A DNA stretch of 25,742 nt from CAIZGX01 sp044349305 (GTDB lineage Bacteria > Bacteroidota > Bacteroidia > Flavobacteriales_D > Sanyastnellaceae), in assembly GCA_044349305.1 (NCBI GenBank), contig JBIKRF010000027.1, positions 1-25,742 on the forward strand, given 5' to 3'. The translations under genes and the position numbers were made by a program. The notes under the pieces were generated by a model that searched no databases, was not told the origin of the DNA, and worked only from the letters and a program-made list of their open reading frames with translations. Positions 8,406 to 16,600 of this stretch are shown here, one piece after another (within the stretch, counting starts at the first letter, position 1; every line of letters starts with the position of its first letter).

Positions 8406-9170
8406 CTATTTGTGTTTTACAAATAAGATATCCTCTCTTCTATTCGCCATGGGCAAGGCATTACTTTGCGGAAGCACGAAGGCCTCGACACCATTCTCCC
8501 TGGCCATTTTCAAAATTGAAAAAACATCTTCGTCGTTGAACTCACCTGGCTTTTTTTCATTCCAATTGATTTCTGGAAATGAGTTCGGGCCGTGATTGTT
8601 TTGATGGAATTGAATGCCTTCTTCCGAACTGAAGAAACGGTTTCGTTTCGACACATTCGGAATATCGCCAATGAGCGCCATTCCGCCTGGGGCAAGCAAA
8701 TCGCATACTGCTTCAACAAACAATTCAACGCTTGACTCTGCGGCGATGTAATGCAAAACGCTGTAGCAGATGATGGCATGAAAAGCGTTCTTGTTTTCCT
8801 TCGACCATTGTTTTGTTTCGTTGGGAAACATGGCCGAAAACTTTTCGCAAAATGAAAAATCGGGAAGCTGATTCAACATTTCTTGCGAATCGATGAGCAC
8901 CACGTTTTGTTTTTTTGCTTCAGCATTTTTCAAAAGCATAAAAGGCAAGTCGCTGCACCCTGGACCAATGTCTAGGACACGTGCATTTTCCAAGGAAAGC
9001 GTTGAAACTTTCGAAAGAATATCTTCCCAAATCTGCGCTTCTTTTCCTTCACGAAAGTGATTGAAGAATCCGATTTTCTCATAGCGCGAAAGACTTTCAT
9101 CGTTCGCCAATGTTTTGAATTTATTGAAATCCAAATCGGAGAGTTTTTCGATCTTGTTCTCTTCGGTCAT
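8406..9170 (-). CDS. Class I SAM-dependent methyltransferase, glycan operon
   Basis: 254 residues. Motif I is VLDIGPGCSDLPFMLL (65-80); an acidic residue at the end of strand 2 is in VVLIDSQEMLNQLP, and the post-motif region HAIICYSVLHYIAAES leads into a helix and GGMALIGDIPN. This is the typical Rossmann methyltransferase order. Substrate is unknown; in such clusters these enzymes O- or N-methylate sugars or carboxylates. The C-terminal 60 residues (PEINWNEKKPGEFNDEDVFS...) are hydrophilic and have no motif I recognise. It is separated from its neighbours by 1 and 3 bases, so it is almost certainly co-transcribed. Confidence 0.88.
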   Translation of the reverse strand: MTEENKIEKLSDLDFNKFKTLANDESLSRYEKIGFFNHFREGKEAQIWEDILSKVSTLSLENARVLDIGPGCSDLPFMLLKNAEAKKQNVVLIDSQEMLNQLPDFSFCEKFSAMFPNETKQWSKENKNAFHAIICYSVLHYIAAESSVELFVEAVCDLLAPGGMALIGDIPNVSKRNRFFSSEEGIQFHQNNHGPNSFPEINWNEKKPGEFNDEDVFSILKMARENGVEAFVLPQSNALPMANRREDILFVKHK

Positions 9171-9173
9171 GAT

Positions 9174-10211
9174 CTACAGGTATTGAGCAAGTTCGAAATT
9201 ATTGTAAGGTGCTTCATTCGTTTTCATGAGCTCTGCCACTTTCAAGCTTCCGGCTTGAAGGCGAATGATGGGATCCCAGCCTATGGCGGAAGGAAGAATG
9301 CCCATGTGTCCGGCTGGCACATTTTCCGGATGGAAATTTATTTCATGTTGAAATAAATCGGCTTCGCGAACGTCACCTGCGAAGCGCAGGAGAAGTGGGG
9401 AACTTAACGTTTTCCATATATTGAAATTCAACAAAGGAAAAGTTCCCCAAAGATTTTCAGAAAAAGGAGAACCCGTGTAAATCACGGCTGAAGCCGATTT
9501 CCATTCATTTGGAATTTCTGCAACGTTCCAATCGCCGAGATAAGTTGCGCCTAAATTTTCAATTTCACTTTTGTATTCCAACGGACAATACACGCCCACT
9601 GCTTCCGACATGCTTACCAGAGGTTTGCAGAGGTAGGGCGTGAAGTCGTTGTTCGAAACAACGATGAATTTATTTCGATAAGGGGTTTGCTTCGCATCTT
9701 GAATGAGTCGAACAACCATATCTCCGAGGTATCCGAACACATCTACTTGCGGATGTCTTTCGTTTGTTCCTGCGACTTGAATTCCCTTCGACTTGCAAAA
9801 ATCTAAATCGAGATCTTGCGAGCGAAATTCCCATGCTTCAAACATGAGAGGAATTCGACATGAAGAAGAAACACGTTGAAGTATTGCGCTATCCAACGGA
9901 CGAAGGGCACCACTATTTGTGATAACAGTAGCTCCTTCCCATGGCATTTCATTTTTTTCTAGGTGGAAGTGAATGCGATTTGAAACTCCGCATTGTTCGG
10001 CTAATGCCTGCACTTCTTTTATGCAATCGCTTGCAGATCCATATTTCGAATCGCGTGCGAACGCGTGAACGTCTGCCCCTGCAAGCGCTGCCAGTATTGG
10101 CGTGCAGGCATAGGCTCCGGAAGCAGCTTCGGTAAGCACACATTCATTTTGCAATTGAATGTTTAAGTCTTGAATGATATGTTGAAGTTTCTCTTTCAAC
10201 TTAAATTTCAA
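9174..10211 (-). CDS. Unrecognised protein with two Rossmann-like halves, in glycan operon
   Basis: 345 residues; I cannot assign a family. The N-terminal half has a nucleotide-binding-like stretch, LTEAASGAYACTPILAALAG, then ADVHAFARDSKYGSASD. After ATVITNSGALRPLDSAIL come MFEAWEFRSQDLDLDFCKSK and GIQVAGTNERHPQVDVFG, which recall the catalytic-domain segment of 2-hydroxyacid dehydrogenases. A second alpha/beta segment begins RNKFIVVSNNDFTPYLCKPL. No ATG exists in frame for the first 87 residues, so translation must begin at a TTG: either 10211 (11-base overlap with the Gfo/Idh gene) or 10199 (just after its stop). A dehydrogenase acting on a sugar or its acid is a guess. Its place between an oxidoreductase and a methyltransferase suggests sugar modification. 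Confidence 0.75.
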   Translation of the reverse strand: MKFKLKEKLQHIIQDLNIQLQNECVLTEAASGAYACTPILAALAGADVHAFARDSKYGSASDCIKEVQALAEQCGVSNRIHFHLEKNEMPWEGATVITNSGALRPLDSAILQRVSSSCRIPLMFEAWEFRSQDLDLDFCKSKGIQVAGTNERHPQVDVFGYLGDMVVRLIQDAKQTPYRNKFIVVSNNDFTPYLCKPLVSMSEAVGVYCPLEYKSEIENLGATYLGDWNVAEIPNEWKSASAVIYTGSPFSENLWGTFPLLNFNIWKTLSSPLLLRFAGDVREADLFQHEINFHPENVPAGHMGILPSAIGWDPIIRLQAGSLKVAELMKTNEAPYNNFELAQYL

Positions 10212-11211
10212 TTTTAACTTCTTTTCCGTTTTGCTTAATGCTGTGCTGTGCTGCTTCTAAAATTCGAATGGTGTTTAATCCGCCCAATGCTGAAGCGCGA
10301 GGTTCGGAATTGTTTTCGATGGAAGAGACAAAGTCTTGCGCCAATTTTTTGAGAGGTTCGGCCAATTCAATTTTCGGAACATAGACGTCTCCAACGCGAT
10401 AGTCGATCATGACTTTCTGTTTTTCTTCAAGGGTACTTACGCTGTGAGCAGTATCGTAAACCTTGATTTTTTCGGTAGGTTCCATGTCGTTGAACACGAC
10501 CATCTTCTCACTTCCCCCCAGTAACATTAATCTAATTTTCACTGGTGAAGACCAAGAACAATTGAAGTGGGCTATGAAATTATTCTGATAATTCACGGTG
10601 AGGTAAGCCACGTTTTCTATTCCATTGTGAATGTGGCTTACGCCTGTTGCGTTCACACTAACAGGAAGTTCGTCTGACAAATAGTCTAACACAGAAATAT
10701 CGTGCGGGGCAAGATCCCAAAGCACATTCACATCTTGCTGAATGAGTCCGAGATTGATTCGCGTTGAATCGAAATATTTCAAATCACCTAATGCCCCTTC
10801 TTCCTTCAGTGCTTTCATTTTCTCAACCGCTCCTGTGTAAAGGAAGGTGTGGTCGACCATGAGCAGTTTTCCTTTTTGAGCAGCCAGATCAATCAATTCC
10901 TTTGCTTGCGCAACGGTGGCGGTCATGGGTTTTTCGAGAAGCACGTGTTTTCCTGCTAGCAGCGCTCGTTTCGCTAATTCGAAATGCGTAAAAACGGGAG
11001 TCGCTATGACCACAGCGTCTACCGCTGTGCTTTTGAAAGCATCATCTGCCGAAGTTGAGGTCTTCAAAGTTGGAAATAGGCTTGTCGCTTGTTCCAGTCG
11101 GTTCAATTGCGAATCGACCAGAATTTCTACTTTTGCATTTCCAAGCGACATGAAGTTACGAAGCAGGTTTGGTCCCCAATATCCGTAGCCTATTTGCGCA
11201 ATTCGTATCAT
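10201..11211 (-). CDS. Gfo/Idh/MocA-family oxidoreductase, WlbA-like
   Basis: 336 residues. The N-terminal NAD(P)-binding motif is QIGYGYWGPNLLRNF (residues 6-20), and HVLLEKPMT (about 89-97) carries the EKP signature of the family. NVLWDLAPHDISVLDYL holds the conserved Asp/His region near the active site. Relatives such as WlbA oxidise C3 of UDP-N-acetylglucosaminuronic acid, giving a 3-keto sugar for a DegT aminotransferase; both other partners of that route (DegT and a beta-helix acyltransferase) are in this operon. It is the first gene of the run, 106 bases from the divergent MerR regulator, so the operon promoter should lie between 11212 and 11371. Substrate is inferred only. Confidence 0.9.
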   Translation of the reverse strand: MIRIAQIGYGYWGPNLLRNFMSLGNAKVEILVDSQLNRLEQATSLFPTLKTSTSADDAFKSTAVDAVVIATPVFTHFELAKRALLAGKHVLLEKPMTATVAQAKELIDLAAQKGKLLMVDHTFLYTGAVEKMKALKEEGALGDLKYFDSTRINLGLIQQDVNVLWDLAPHDISVLDYLSDELPVSVNATGVSHIHNGIENVAYLTVNYQNNFIAHFNCSWSSPVKIRLMLLGGSEKMVVFNDMEPTEKIKVYDTAHSVSTLEEKQKVMIDYRVGDVYVPKIELAEPLKKLAQDFVSSIENNSEPRASALGGLNTIRILEAAQHSIKQNGKEVKIEI

Positions 11212-11328
11212 GATTAAGGTTTGGCTTCGAAGTTATTGAAAAATGAAGGGACTACCAATTAATTGAAAGGGGAAAGCCCAGCGGGGAATAAAAAAATAAA
11301 GAAAGGTAAAAGTTTTATTGAAAAATGA

Positions 11329-11344
11329 ACCTTTTGGAAAAGGT
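11329..11344. promoter_or_regulatory. Inverted repeat between divergent operon and MerR regulator (operator candidate)
   Basis: ACCTTTT-GG-AAAAGGT, a 7-base perfect inverted repeat with a 2-base centre. It lies in the 160-base space between the glycan operon start (11211, minus) and the likely MerR start (11372, plus). MerR proteins bind short dyads like this in their own promoter regions, so autoregulation or control of the divergent operon is plausible, but no protein-DNA link can be shown from sequence. No strong promoter box was found beside it; a weak minus-strand TACCTTTC is at 11301-11308. Confidence 0.4.
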
Positions 11345-11371
11345 AGTGTTTCATCTTCAAAACCTACAACT

Positions 11372-12262
11372 ATGCGCCCTCAAGAGTTCACCATTAAGGA
11401 CCTGGAGAATTTCTCGGGAATTAAAGCACATACCATTCGCATATGGGAGCAACGCTATGGAATTCTCTCTCCAGACCGCACTGACACTAACATTCGTAAA
11501 TACAACGACAAGGATCTAAAGTCTTTGTTGAATATAAGCTTATTGAATAGCCTTGGCTATAAGATTTCGAACATCGCTAAACTTTCAGACGACCAGATTC
11601 GCGAAATCATTAACAAGCACGCTCACGGAAACAACACGGAAGAGCATTTCTTGCACATGCTCAAGATTTCAATGTTGAATTACGACGAAGAGTTGTTTTC
11701 AAATGTCCTTGACCCTCACGTTGCCGAGCACGGCTTGGAGAAGACCTTCCGTGTAATGATCATGCCGTTCCTTATGCAAATTGGATTGCTTTGGCAATCG
11801 GATTCAATTTGTCCGGCGCAAGAACACTTCATTAGCGCGCTTATTCGTCAGAAGTTACTCTTTCATATAGAATCGGTGAAAGTTCCATTGGAGCAGAACA
11901 AGCGTCCGGTTGTTCTTTTCCTTCCAGACCTTGAAATTCATGAGCTTTCATTATTAATGCTTCATTACATTTTGAAATTACGAGGCCTTCGCAGCATTCT
12001 TTTAAGTCAATCTGTTCCTGCTGAAGATTTGAAACAAGTGGCTCAACGCTTAGGCGATGTTGATTTTGTTTCAATATTCACCACACATCCTTCAACAGTT
12101 ATGGTTCCGGACTATTTAAAAAGGCTCACCAGAATGTTTATGGATACGGACTGTCATTTCCATTTCACTGGATATAATTTGAAGGGAATCAAGTCTCCGG
12201 ACACGCTTTACATTACCCTTTACGGAGGAATCGACGATTTACTTGAAGGGCTAAAGAACTAA
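11372..12262 (+). CDS. MerR-family regulator with B12-binding domain, CarH/LitR-like photoreceptor
   Basis: 296 residues from the ATG at 11372; the frame is open further up to a TTG at 11318, but the ATG start puts the helix-turn-helix at the N-terminus as usual. HTH: FTIKDLENFSGIKAHTIRIW followed by EQRYGILSPDRTDTNIRKY (wing). A four-helix bundle follows, with W141 then nine residues then E151-H152 (WQSDSICPAQEH): the Wx9EH motif known from CarH, where it contacts the adenosyl group. The Rossmann B12 domain begins near residue 179 with PDLEIHELSLLML; H190 fits the lower axial cobalt ligand (ExH). CarH-type proteins bind operators as AdoCbl tetramers in the dark and release them in light. The ECF sigma gene follows 114 bases downstream. 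In other Bacteroidota this pair controls carotenoid genes; here none is adjacent. Confidence 0.9.
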   Translation: MRPQEFTIKDLENFSGIKAHTIRIWEQRYGILSPDRTDTNIRKYNDKDLKSLLNISLLNSLGYKISNIAKLSDDQIREIINKHAHGNNTEEHFLHMLKISMLNYDEELFSNVLDPHVAEHGLEKTFRVMIMPFLMQIGLLWQSDSICPAQEHFISALIRQKLLFHIESVKVPLEQNKRPVVLFLPDLEIHELSLLMLHYILKLRGLRSILLSQSVPAEDLKQVAQRLGDVDFVSIFTTHPSTVMVPDYLKRLTRMFMDTDCHFHFTGYNLKGIKSPDTLYITLYGGIDDLLEGLKN

Positions 12263-12277
12263 AATTCAACCCGTTGG

Positions 12278-12285
12278 TAATTTTG
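12278..12285 (+). promoter_or_regulatory. Candidate -7 box (TAATTTTG) of the sigma-factor gene
   Basis: TAATTTTG fits the Bacteroidota -7 consensus TAnnTTTG exactly and overlaps the left arm of the first inverted repeat (12281-12316). No clear -33 TTG at the expected spacing was found, so the assignment is tentative. Binding of a repressor to the repeat would block this promoter. Confidence 0.35.
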
Positions 12286-12316
12286 TTTAATAATTAACAA
12301 AAATAATTAAACAAAA
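12281..12316. promoter_or_regulatory. Inverted repeat 1, TTTTGTTTAAT ... ATTAAACAAAA, operator candidate
   Basis: Perfect 11-base arms (12281-12291 and 12306-12316) with a 14-base AT-rich spacer that itself contains TTAACAA. It lies 20 bases after the stop of the CarH-like gene and 61 bases before the sigma start. The core TGTTTAAT recurs in inverted repeat 2. Repeated dyads of one core are what a multimeric MerR/CarH protein would bind. Function inferred from position and symmetry. Confidence 0.6.
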
Positions 12317-12336
12317 ATTTGGAACGAGCTCAGTTC

Positions 12337-12366
12337 TGTTTAATATTTGCCTCAGAATATTAAACA
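12337..12366. promoter_or_regulatory. Inverted repeat 2, TGTTTAATATT ... AATATTAAACA, operator or leader hairpin
   Basis: Perfect 11-base arms (12337-12347 and 12356-12366) and an 8-base spacer, ending 10 bases before the sigma ATG. It shares the TGTTTAAT core with repeat 1. Two readings are possible: a second operator, or an RNA hairpin next to the start codon that limits translation. The pure A run after it (up to the ATG) would act as the only ribosome-entry sequence. Confidence 0.6.
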
Positions 12367-12376
12367 AAATAAAAAA

Positions 12377-12877
12377 ATGAGCACACTCGAATTCAACTAC
12401 CTCATCGGTAATCATTCTGGATCGTTAAAGAGCTTTGCATATAATTTCACTAAAAACTCAGAGGACGCTGAAGATCTACTTCAGGACACTTTGTTGAAGG
12501 CCATTCGCTATAAAGATAACTTCCAAGACGGAACCAACTTCAAAGGATGGTTATTCACCATCATGCGTAATATCTTCATCAATAACTATAAGCGCAAGAA
12601 ACTTCAGAAGACTATTAATGATTCGACCGACAATCAGTTCTATTTGAACTATGGTAAGATATCTGAGGATACCGTTTCATCAAGAATCAACGAAAAAGAC
12701 ATTAATAAGGCAATTACGCAACTTCCTTACGAATTCAGAACGCCGTTCCAATTGTTTGTAGATGGTTACCACTACGACGAGATAGCAGATTCAATGGGCA
12801 TTCCAATGGGAACAGTAAAGTCTAGAATTTTCCACGCAAGAAAAAAACTGAGCGAGGATTTAGCTCATTTTGCTTAA
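12377..12877 (+). CDS. ECF-type RNA polymerase sigma factor
   Basis: 166 residues from the ATG at 12377; a TTG 10 codons upstream (12347) lies inside the inverted repeat and is unlikely. Region 2 spans about residues 13-80, with NSEDAEDLLQDTLLKAIRYK (2.1-2.2) and FKGWLFTIMRNIFINNYKRK (2.3-2.4). Region 4 spans about 108-158, with LPYEFRTPFQLFVDGYHYDE and IADSMGIPMGTVKSRIFHAR. This is the complete two-domain ECF pattern with no extra C-terminal domain. No anti-sigma gene lies beside it, so activity is probably set at the transcriptional level by the upstream CarH-like regulator. Its 3' end overlaps the convergent methyltransferase gene by 18 bases. Confidence 0.94.
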   Translation: MSTLEFNYLIGNHSGSLKSFAYNFTKNSEDAEDLLQDTLLKAIRYKDNFQDGTNFKGWLFTIMRNIFINNYKRKKLQKTINDSTDNQFYLNYGKISEDTVSSRINEKDINKAITQLPYEFRTPFQLFVDGYHYDEIADSMGIPMGTVKSRIFHARKKLSEDLAHFA

Positions 12878-13552
12878 TCGAAGTAGGAAATGACCGTTTC
12901 GGTTTCTTTCCAAGACTTCAACGCTTAATTTTACAGACTTCGCAACTTGAACAGCTGTTTCAAAGTCGACAAATAACCAGGGAAAACATTGTGTTTTCCC
13001 TTTGTATTTCAGTTCGAATTGAACTTTGCCAAAATATTCTGAATCGAGCATAGGCCAATCGGCCTTCGCGTAAGTAACGTCTGTGCTGTCTATGAGAATA
13101 GCGCCGGTTTTGCTTAAAAAACTCTTCAGCTTTCTGAACATGACTTTTAAGTCCGATGGAGATTGGGCTAACCCCATTCCGTTCATCAGGACCAAGACCG
13201 TATCGAAATTCTTCAAATTCAAATTTCTCCAATCGTCGTTGATTACCTTCAACACTCCCCTAGACTTTGCAACCTTAGCACTCTTTTTTGAAATCTCTAC
13301 CGCCGTGACATCGAGTCCTTTTCCTCGAAGGTACAAGGAATGGCAACCTGCTCCACAGCCTAAATCGAGAATTTTACCTGAACATTCCTTCATTGAAATT
13401 TTCTCATATTTCAACATGTTCTTAAACGGCCTAAAAAACACATCGGGATGCATTTCGGGCTCCTCATGTTTGTTAATAAACACGCGAATTGGGGTGTTAT
13501 CCCCCTTGAGGAAAAAAGATTCGATTGCAGAGCCAAGAACATCATGAAGCAT
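12860..13552 (-). CDS. Class I SAM-dependent methyltransferase, convergent to sigma gene
   Basis: 230 residues from the ATG at 13552 (MLHDVLGSAIESFF); the frame is open 15 codons further upstream, with an additional GTG/ATG-like start, but those residues look unlike coding sequence. Motif I is ILDLGCGAGCHSLYL (61-75), followed by VTAVEISKKSAKVA (the acidic strand-2 end) and NLKNFDTVLVLMNGMGLAQS. The C-terminal part WLFVDFETAVQVAKSVKLSV resembles small-molecule methyltransferases. The substrate is unknown. Its 3' end overlaps the sigma factor end by 18 bases, and it diverges from the large surface protein gene with an 85-base gap. Confidence 0.85.
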   Translation of the reverse strand: MLHDVLGSAIESFFLKGDNTPIRVFINKHEEPEMHPDVFFRPFKNMLKYEKISMKECSGKILDLGCGAGCHSLYLRGKGLDVTAVEISKKSAKVAKSRGVLKVINDDWRNLNLKNFDTVLVLMNGMGLAQSPSDLKVMFRKLKSFLSKTGAILIDSTDVTYAKADWPMLDSEYFGKVQFELKYKGKTQCFPWLFVDFETAVQVAKSVKLSVEVLERNRNGHFLLRLSKMS

Positions 13553-13637
13553 GTCACAAATATAGGTGGATAAAAAAAAGAAATCCGCGGCAACCAATTG
13601 TATAAATTCGTAGTCTTCAAGATGTCAAAACCTTATC

Positions 13638-16600
13638 ATGACTAAAAAGTTATTTTTTCTATTCCCTCTGTTGTGCTCGGCAAGTGTTGCCAGCGCTCAA
13701 CTTCAGCTTCAAACATTAACCATTCAGCAATATGTTCAAGACGTATTATTGGGGAGTGGCGTAGCTGCATCTAACATTACCTACACGGGGTGTCCCGAAC
13801 AAATCGGATACATCACAGGTGGAAATTCAATTGGATTTACCATTGATGGAGGAATTGCCCTTTCAACTGAACCCGTAGCTTCGATTGTAGATCCAAATTC
13901 AGGAGTTTTTTTATCGGGCTGCCAAGTCGCAGGAGATGCTGATTTACTCTCGATTGCGAACTCAGTTCCCCCATTAATCGGACAGTCCTTTTCGGTTGGA
14001 AGTGTGAACGACGTTGCGATTCTTGAGTTTGACTTTGTGCCCACCGGGGACACACTCAGATTCAATTACATTTTCGGAAGTGATGAATATTTAACTTGGG
14101 TGAATTCATCTTACAACGACATCTTCGCATTCTTACTTTCTGGCCCTGGACTTACCGGTCCATATGCCGCGCCAGCTGGATTCCCTGGTGGAGCAGTAAA
14201 CATTGCTCAATTGCCGAACACAACTCCCCCACTGCCAATTACCATTAGTTCTGTAAATAACGTATTGAATAGTTCTTACTACATTGACAATCAACCTAAC
14301 GTTGGGATCTACTTGAACGGATACACGGTAACATTGGAAGCTTGGTCTTTGGTTCAATGTGGTGAAACTTATCACATCAAATTGGCTATTGCTGATGGAA
14401 GTGATACGGCTTTAGAATCAGCAGTTATCTTAGAAGAAGGATCTTTCTCAAGTAATGCCGTTGTAGATGTCAACCTTTCCTTAAACGCGGGTGGTCCGAA
14501 TGCTGAAACTCTGTTTGAGAATTGTGGTGAAGCAACATTAACCTTCACACGTCCGGAAATAAGTGACCTATCTATCCAAGACTTATGTGTTATTACTTGG
14601 ACCGGCACTGCAGTTAATGGGGTTGATTTCACAGCAATGCCTGATACTGTTTTTTTTCCTCCGGGAGTTGCGTCAGTTTCTTTTGTAATTGATGCATTTT
14701 CAGATGGACTCACTGAAGGAATAGAAACTGTTCATATGGACATTTTGAATTTAGCGGCGTGCAATGGTTCTGGTCTAATAAGCAATTTCGACTTTTTTGT
14801 AGCCGACGTTCCTGACCCAATAATTGTCACGGGATATTCCCAAGATTTATGTCAGGGAGTTACTGCAACCCTAGAACCCACTATAACTGGAGGTTATGGA
14901 AACTACGAATACACTTGGAGCACAAGCGAAACCACAGCATCAATCGACGTCTCCCCTGTCAATTCTACAACATATTTTTTAACAGTAACAGATACCTGTG
15001 GCTGGCCCGGCGGAAGCGCTAACTTCCCTGTAAACATTCTGGTCTTTCCGCAATTGGTTACCAATATTGACAATGGAGATTTAACCCTAGGGTGTAACGA
15101 GAGTGTAAATATTACTGCAACAACAACAGGTGGAGATGGCGCATACACCTACATGTGGACCGACGAAAACGGAGCGAATCTATTTGGTTGGGGCAATTCC
15201 CTTTTCTTTGGTTCATGGAATGGACCGGGAACTGTAAATGTTGAGGTTACCGATGGATGTGGGCTTGTTGCAACTGACCAAATTCAAGTTACTTTAAACA
15301 TTCCTCCACTGATCATTACCGTACCTGATACGGTTAACGCTCCATGTCTCTCATTTTTCACTATTCCCGCGAGTGTAACTGGAGGAGATGGTTTTTATTC
15401 CTACGGTTGGCTCACCAATAATATTTTTGAATGGGATGAATTTGACAACATTTACGACAATACGGGTATTGTTTCTCAGGCCACAGTGACGGTTGAAGTT
15501 AGCGATGGTTGCGGACAATCCGCATCAGAAGATATTATCATAACTGTTGAAGCACCGCCACTAGCGGTTACGCTTCCTTTATCTTTAGCTGGAAACTGCA
15601 TTACACCCTTCACCATTCAACCAATCGTAACTGGGGGTGGCGGAACGATGTCCTATGCTTGGACGAATAACGGCATTCCGACGGCTACATCAGTAAACTA
15701 CACCTTAACTCCAGGAGTTAGCTCAACGGTTGGAGTAACTGTAACTGATGGTTGCGGATCTACAGCAAATGCTTCTGTTCCTATAACAATTACAAATCTC
15801 CCGGTATTTATTGACCTCGGAAACGACATAACATCGGGCTGTACTGATAACAATTTAATTAATCCAATCATTTCGGGTGGTTCGGGAGGCAACAGCTTCG
15901 ACTGGGTTGTTGACAATTCGGTAGTTGAAAATGGAACTACTTACTCGATAGTTACACCGGTTGACGAACAGATTATCGCGATAATTACAGACGCTTGTAA
16001 TCAATCGGATTCAGACACATTAATGATTTTCATACCTAACCCACCTTTGAATCTAACAGCATCAGCTGACACAGCTGTTTGTGTCTTAGGGACTGCAACT
16101 TTAAGCGCACAGGCTTCAGGAGGCGGTGGTGGTTTTACATATACTTGGACAAACAACAGCAATGGAAATATTGCCACATATCCGGATCTAACCTCTTCAA
16201 CTACATTCACCGTAACCGCCAGTGATTTGTGTGGTCAGTCTATCTCTGAAGATATTTTCGTTGATGTGATTCCTGTTGATGCGCAATTCACTGCAGAAAA
16301 TTTATCGGGGTACACCTATGACTTTAATTACATTGACACTCCTCCATGTATCAATTGCGCTTACGAATGGTTGTTCCCAGGTGGAGAAGCAATAACTAAT
16401 CCTGCTGTCAATTACACGTTCGATGGTTTCGGAGAGACTACGATTTACCTTAATGTAACGAATTCAATTGGCTGCACCGCCAGCAACAGTTACACTATAA
16501 CCTTCCCGCCGTTGTTGTATATTCCAAACTCATTCACACCGAACAATGACGGATTGAACGATGCGTTTATGATCGAAGCGAGCAGTGTAATGGATTTCAA

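Noticed and set aside
13083..13547. 154-codon plus-strand open frame
   Set aside because: Antisense to the methyltransferase with its intact SAM motif.
13553..13597. N-terminal extension of the methyltransferase (MVAADFFFLSTYICD)
   Set aside because: The extension looks like non-coding A/T-rich sequence and would reduce the promoter space to the divergent gene to 40 bases; the ATG at 13552 is more plausible.
14880..16250. Regular repeats that might suggest a CRISPR array
   Set aside because: The periodicity comes from protein modules of about 75-85 codons with only loose DNA identity; there are no short identical repeats with unique spacers.
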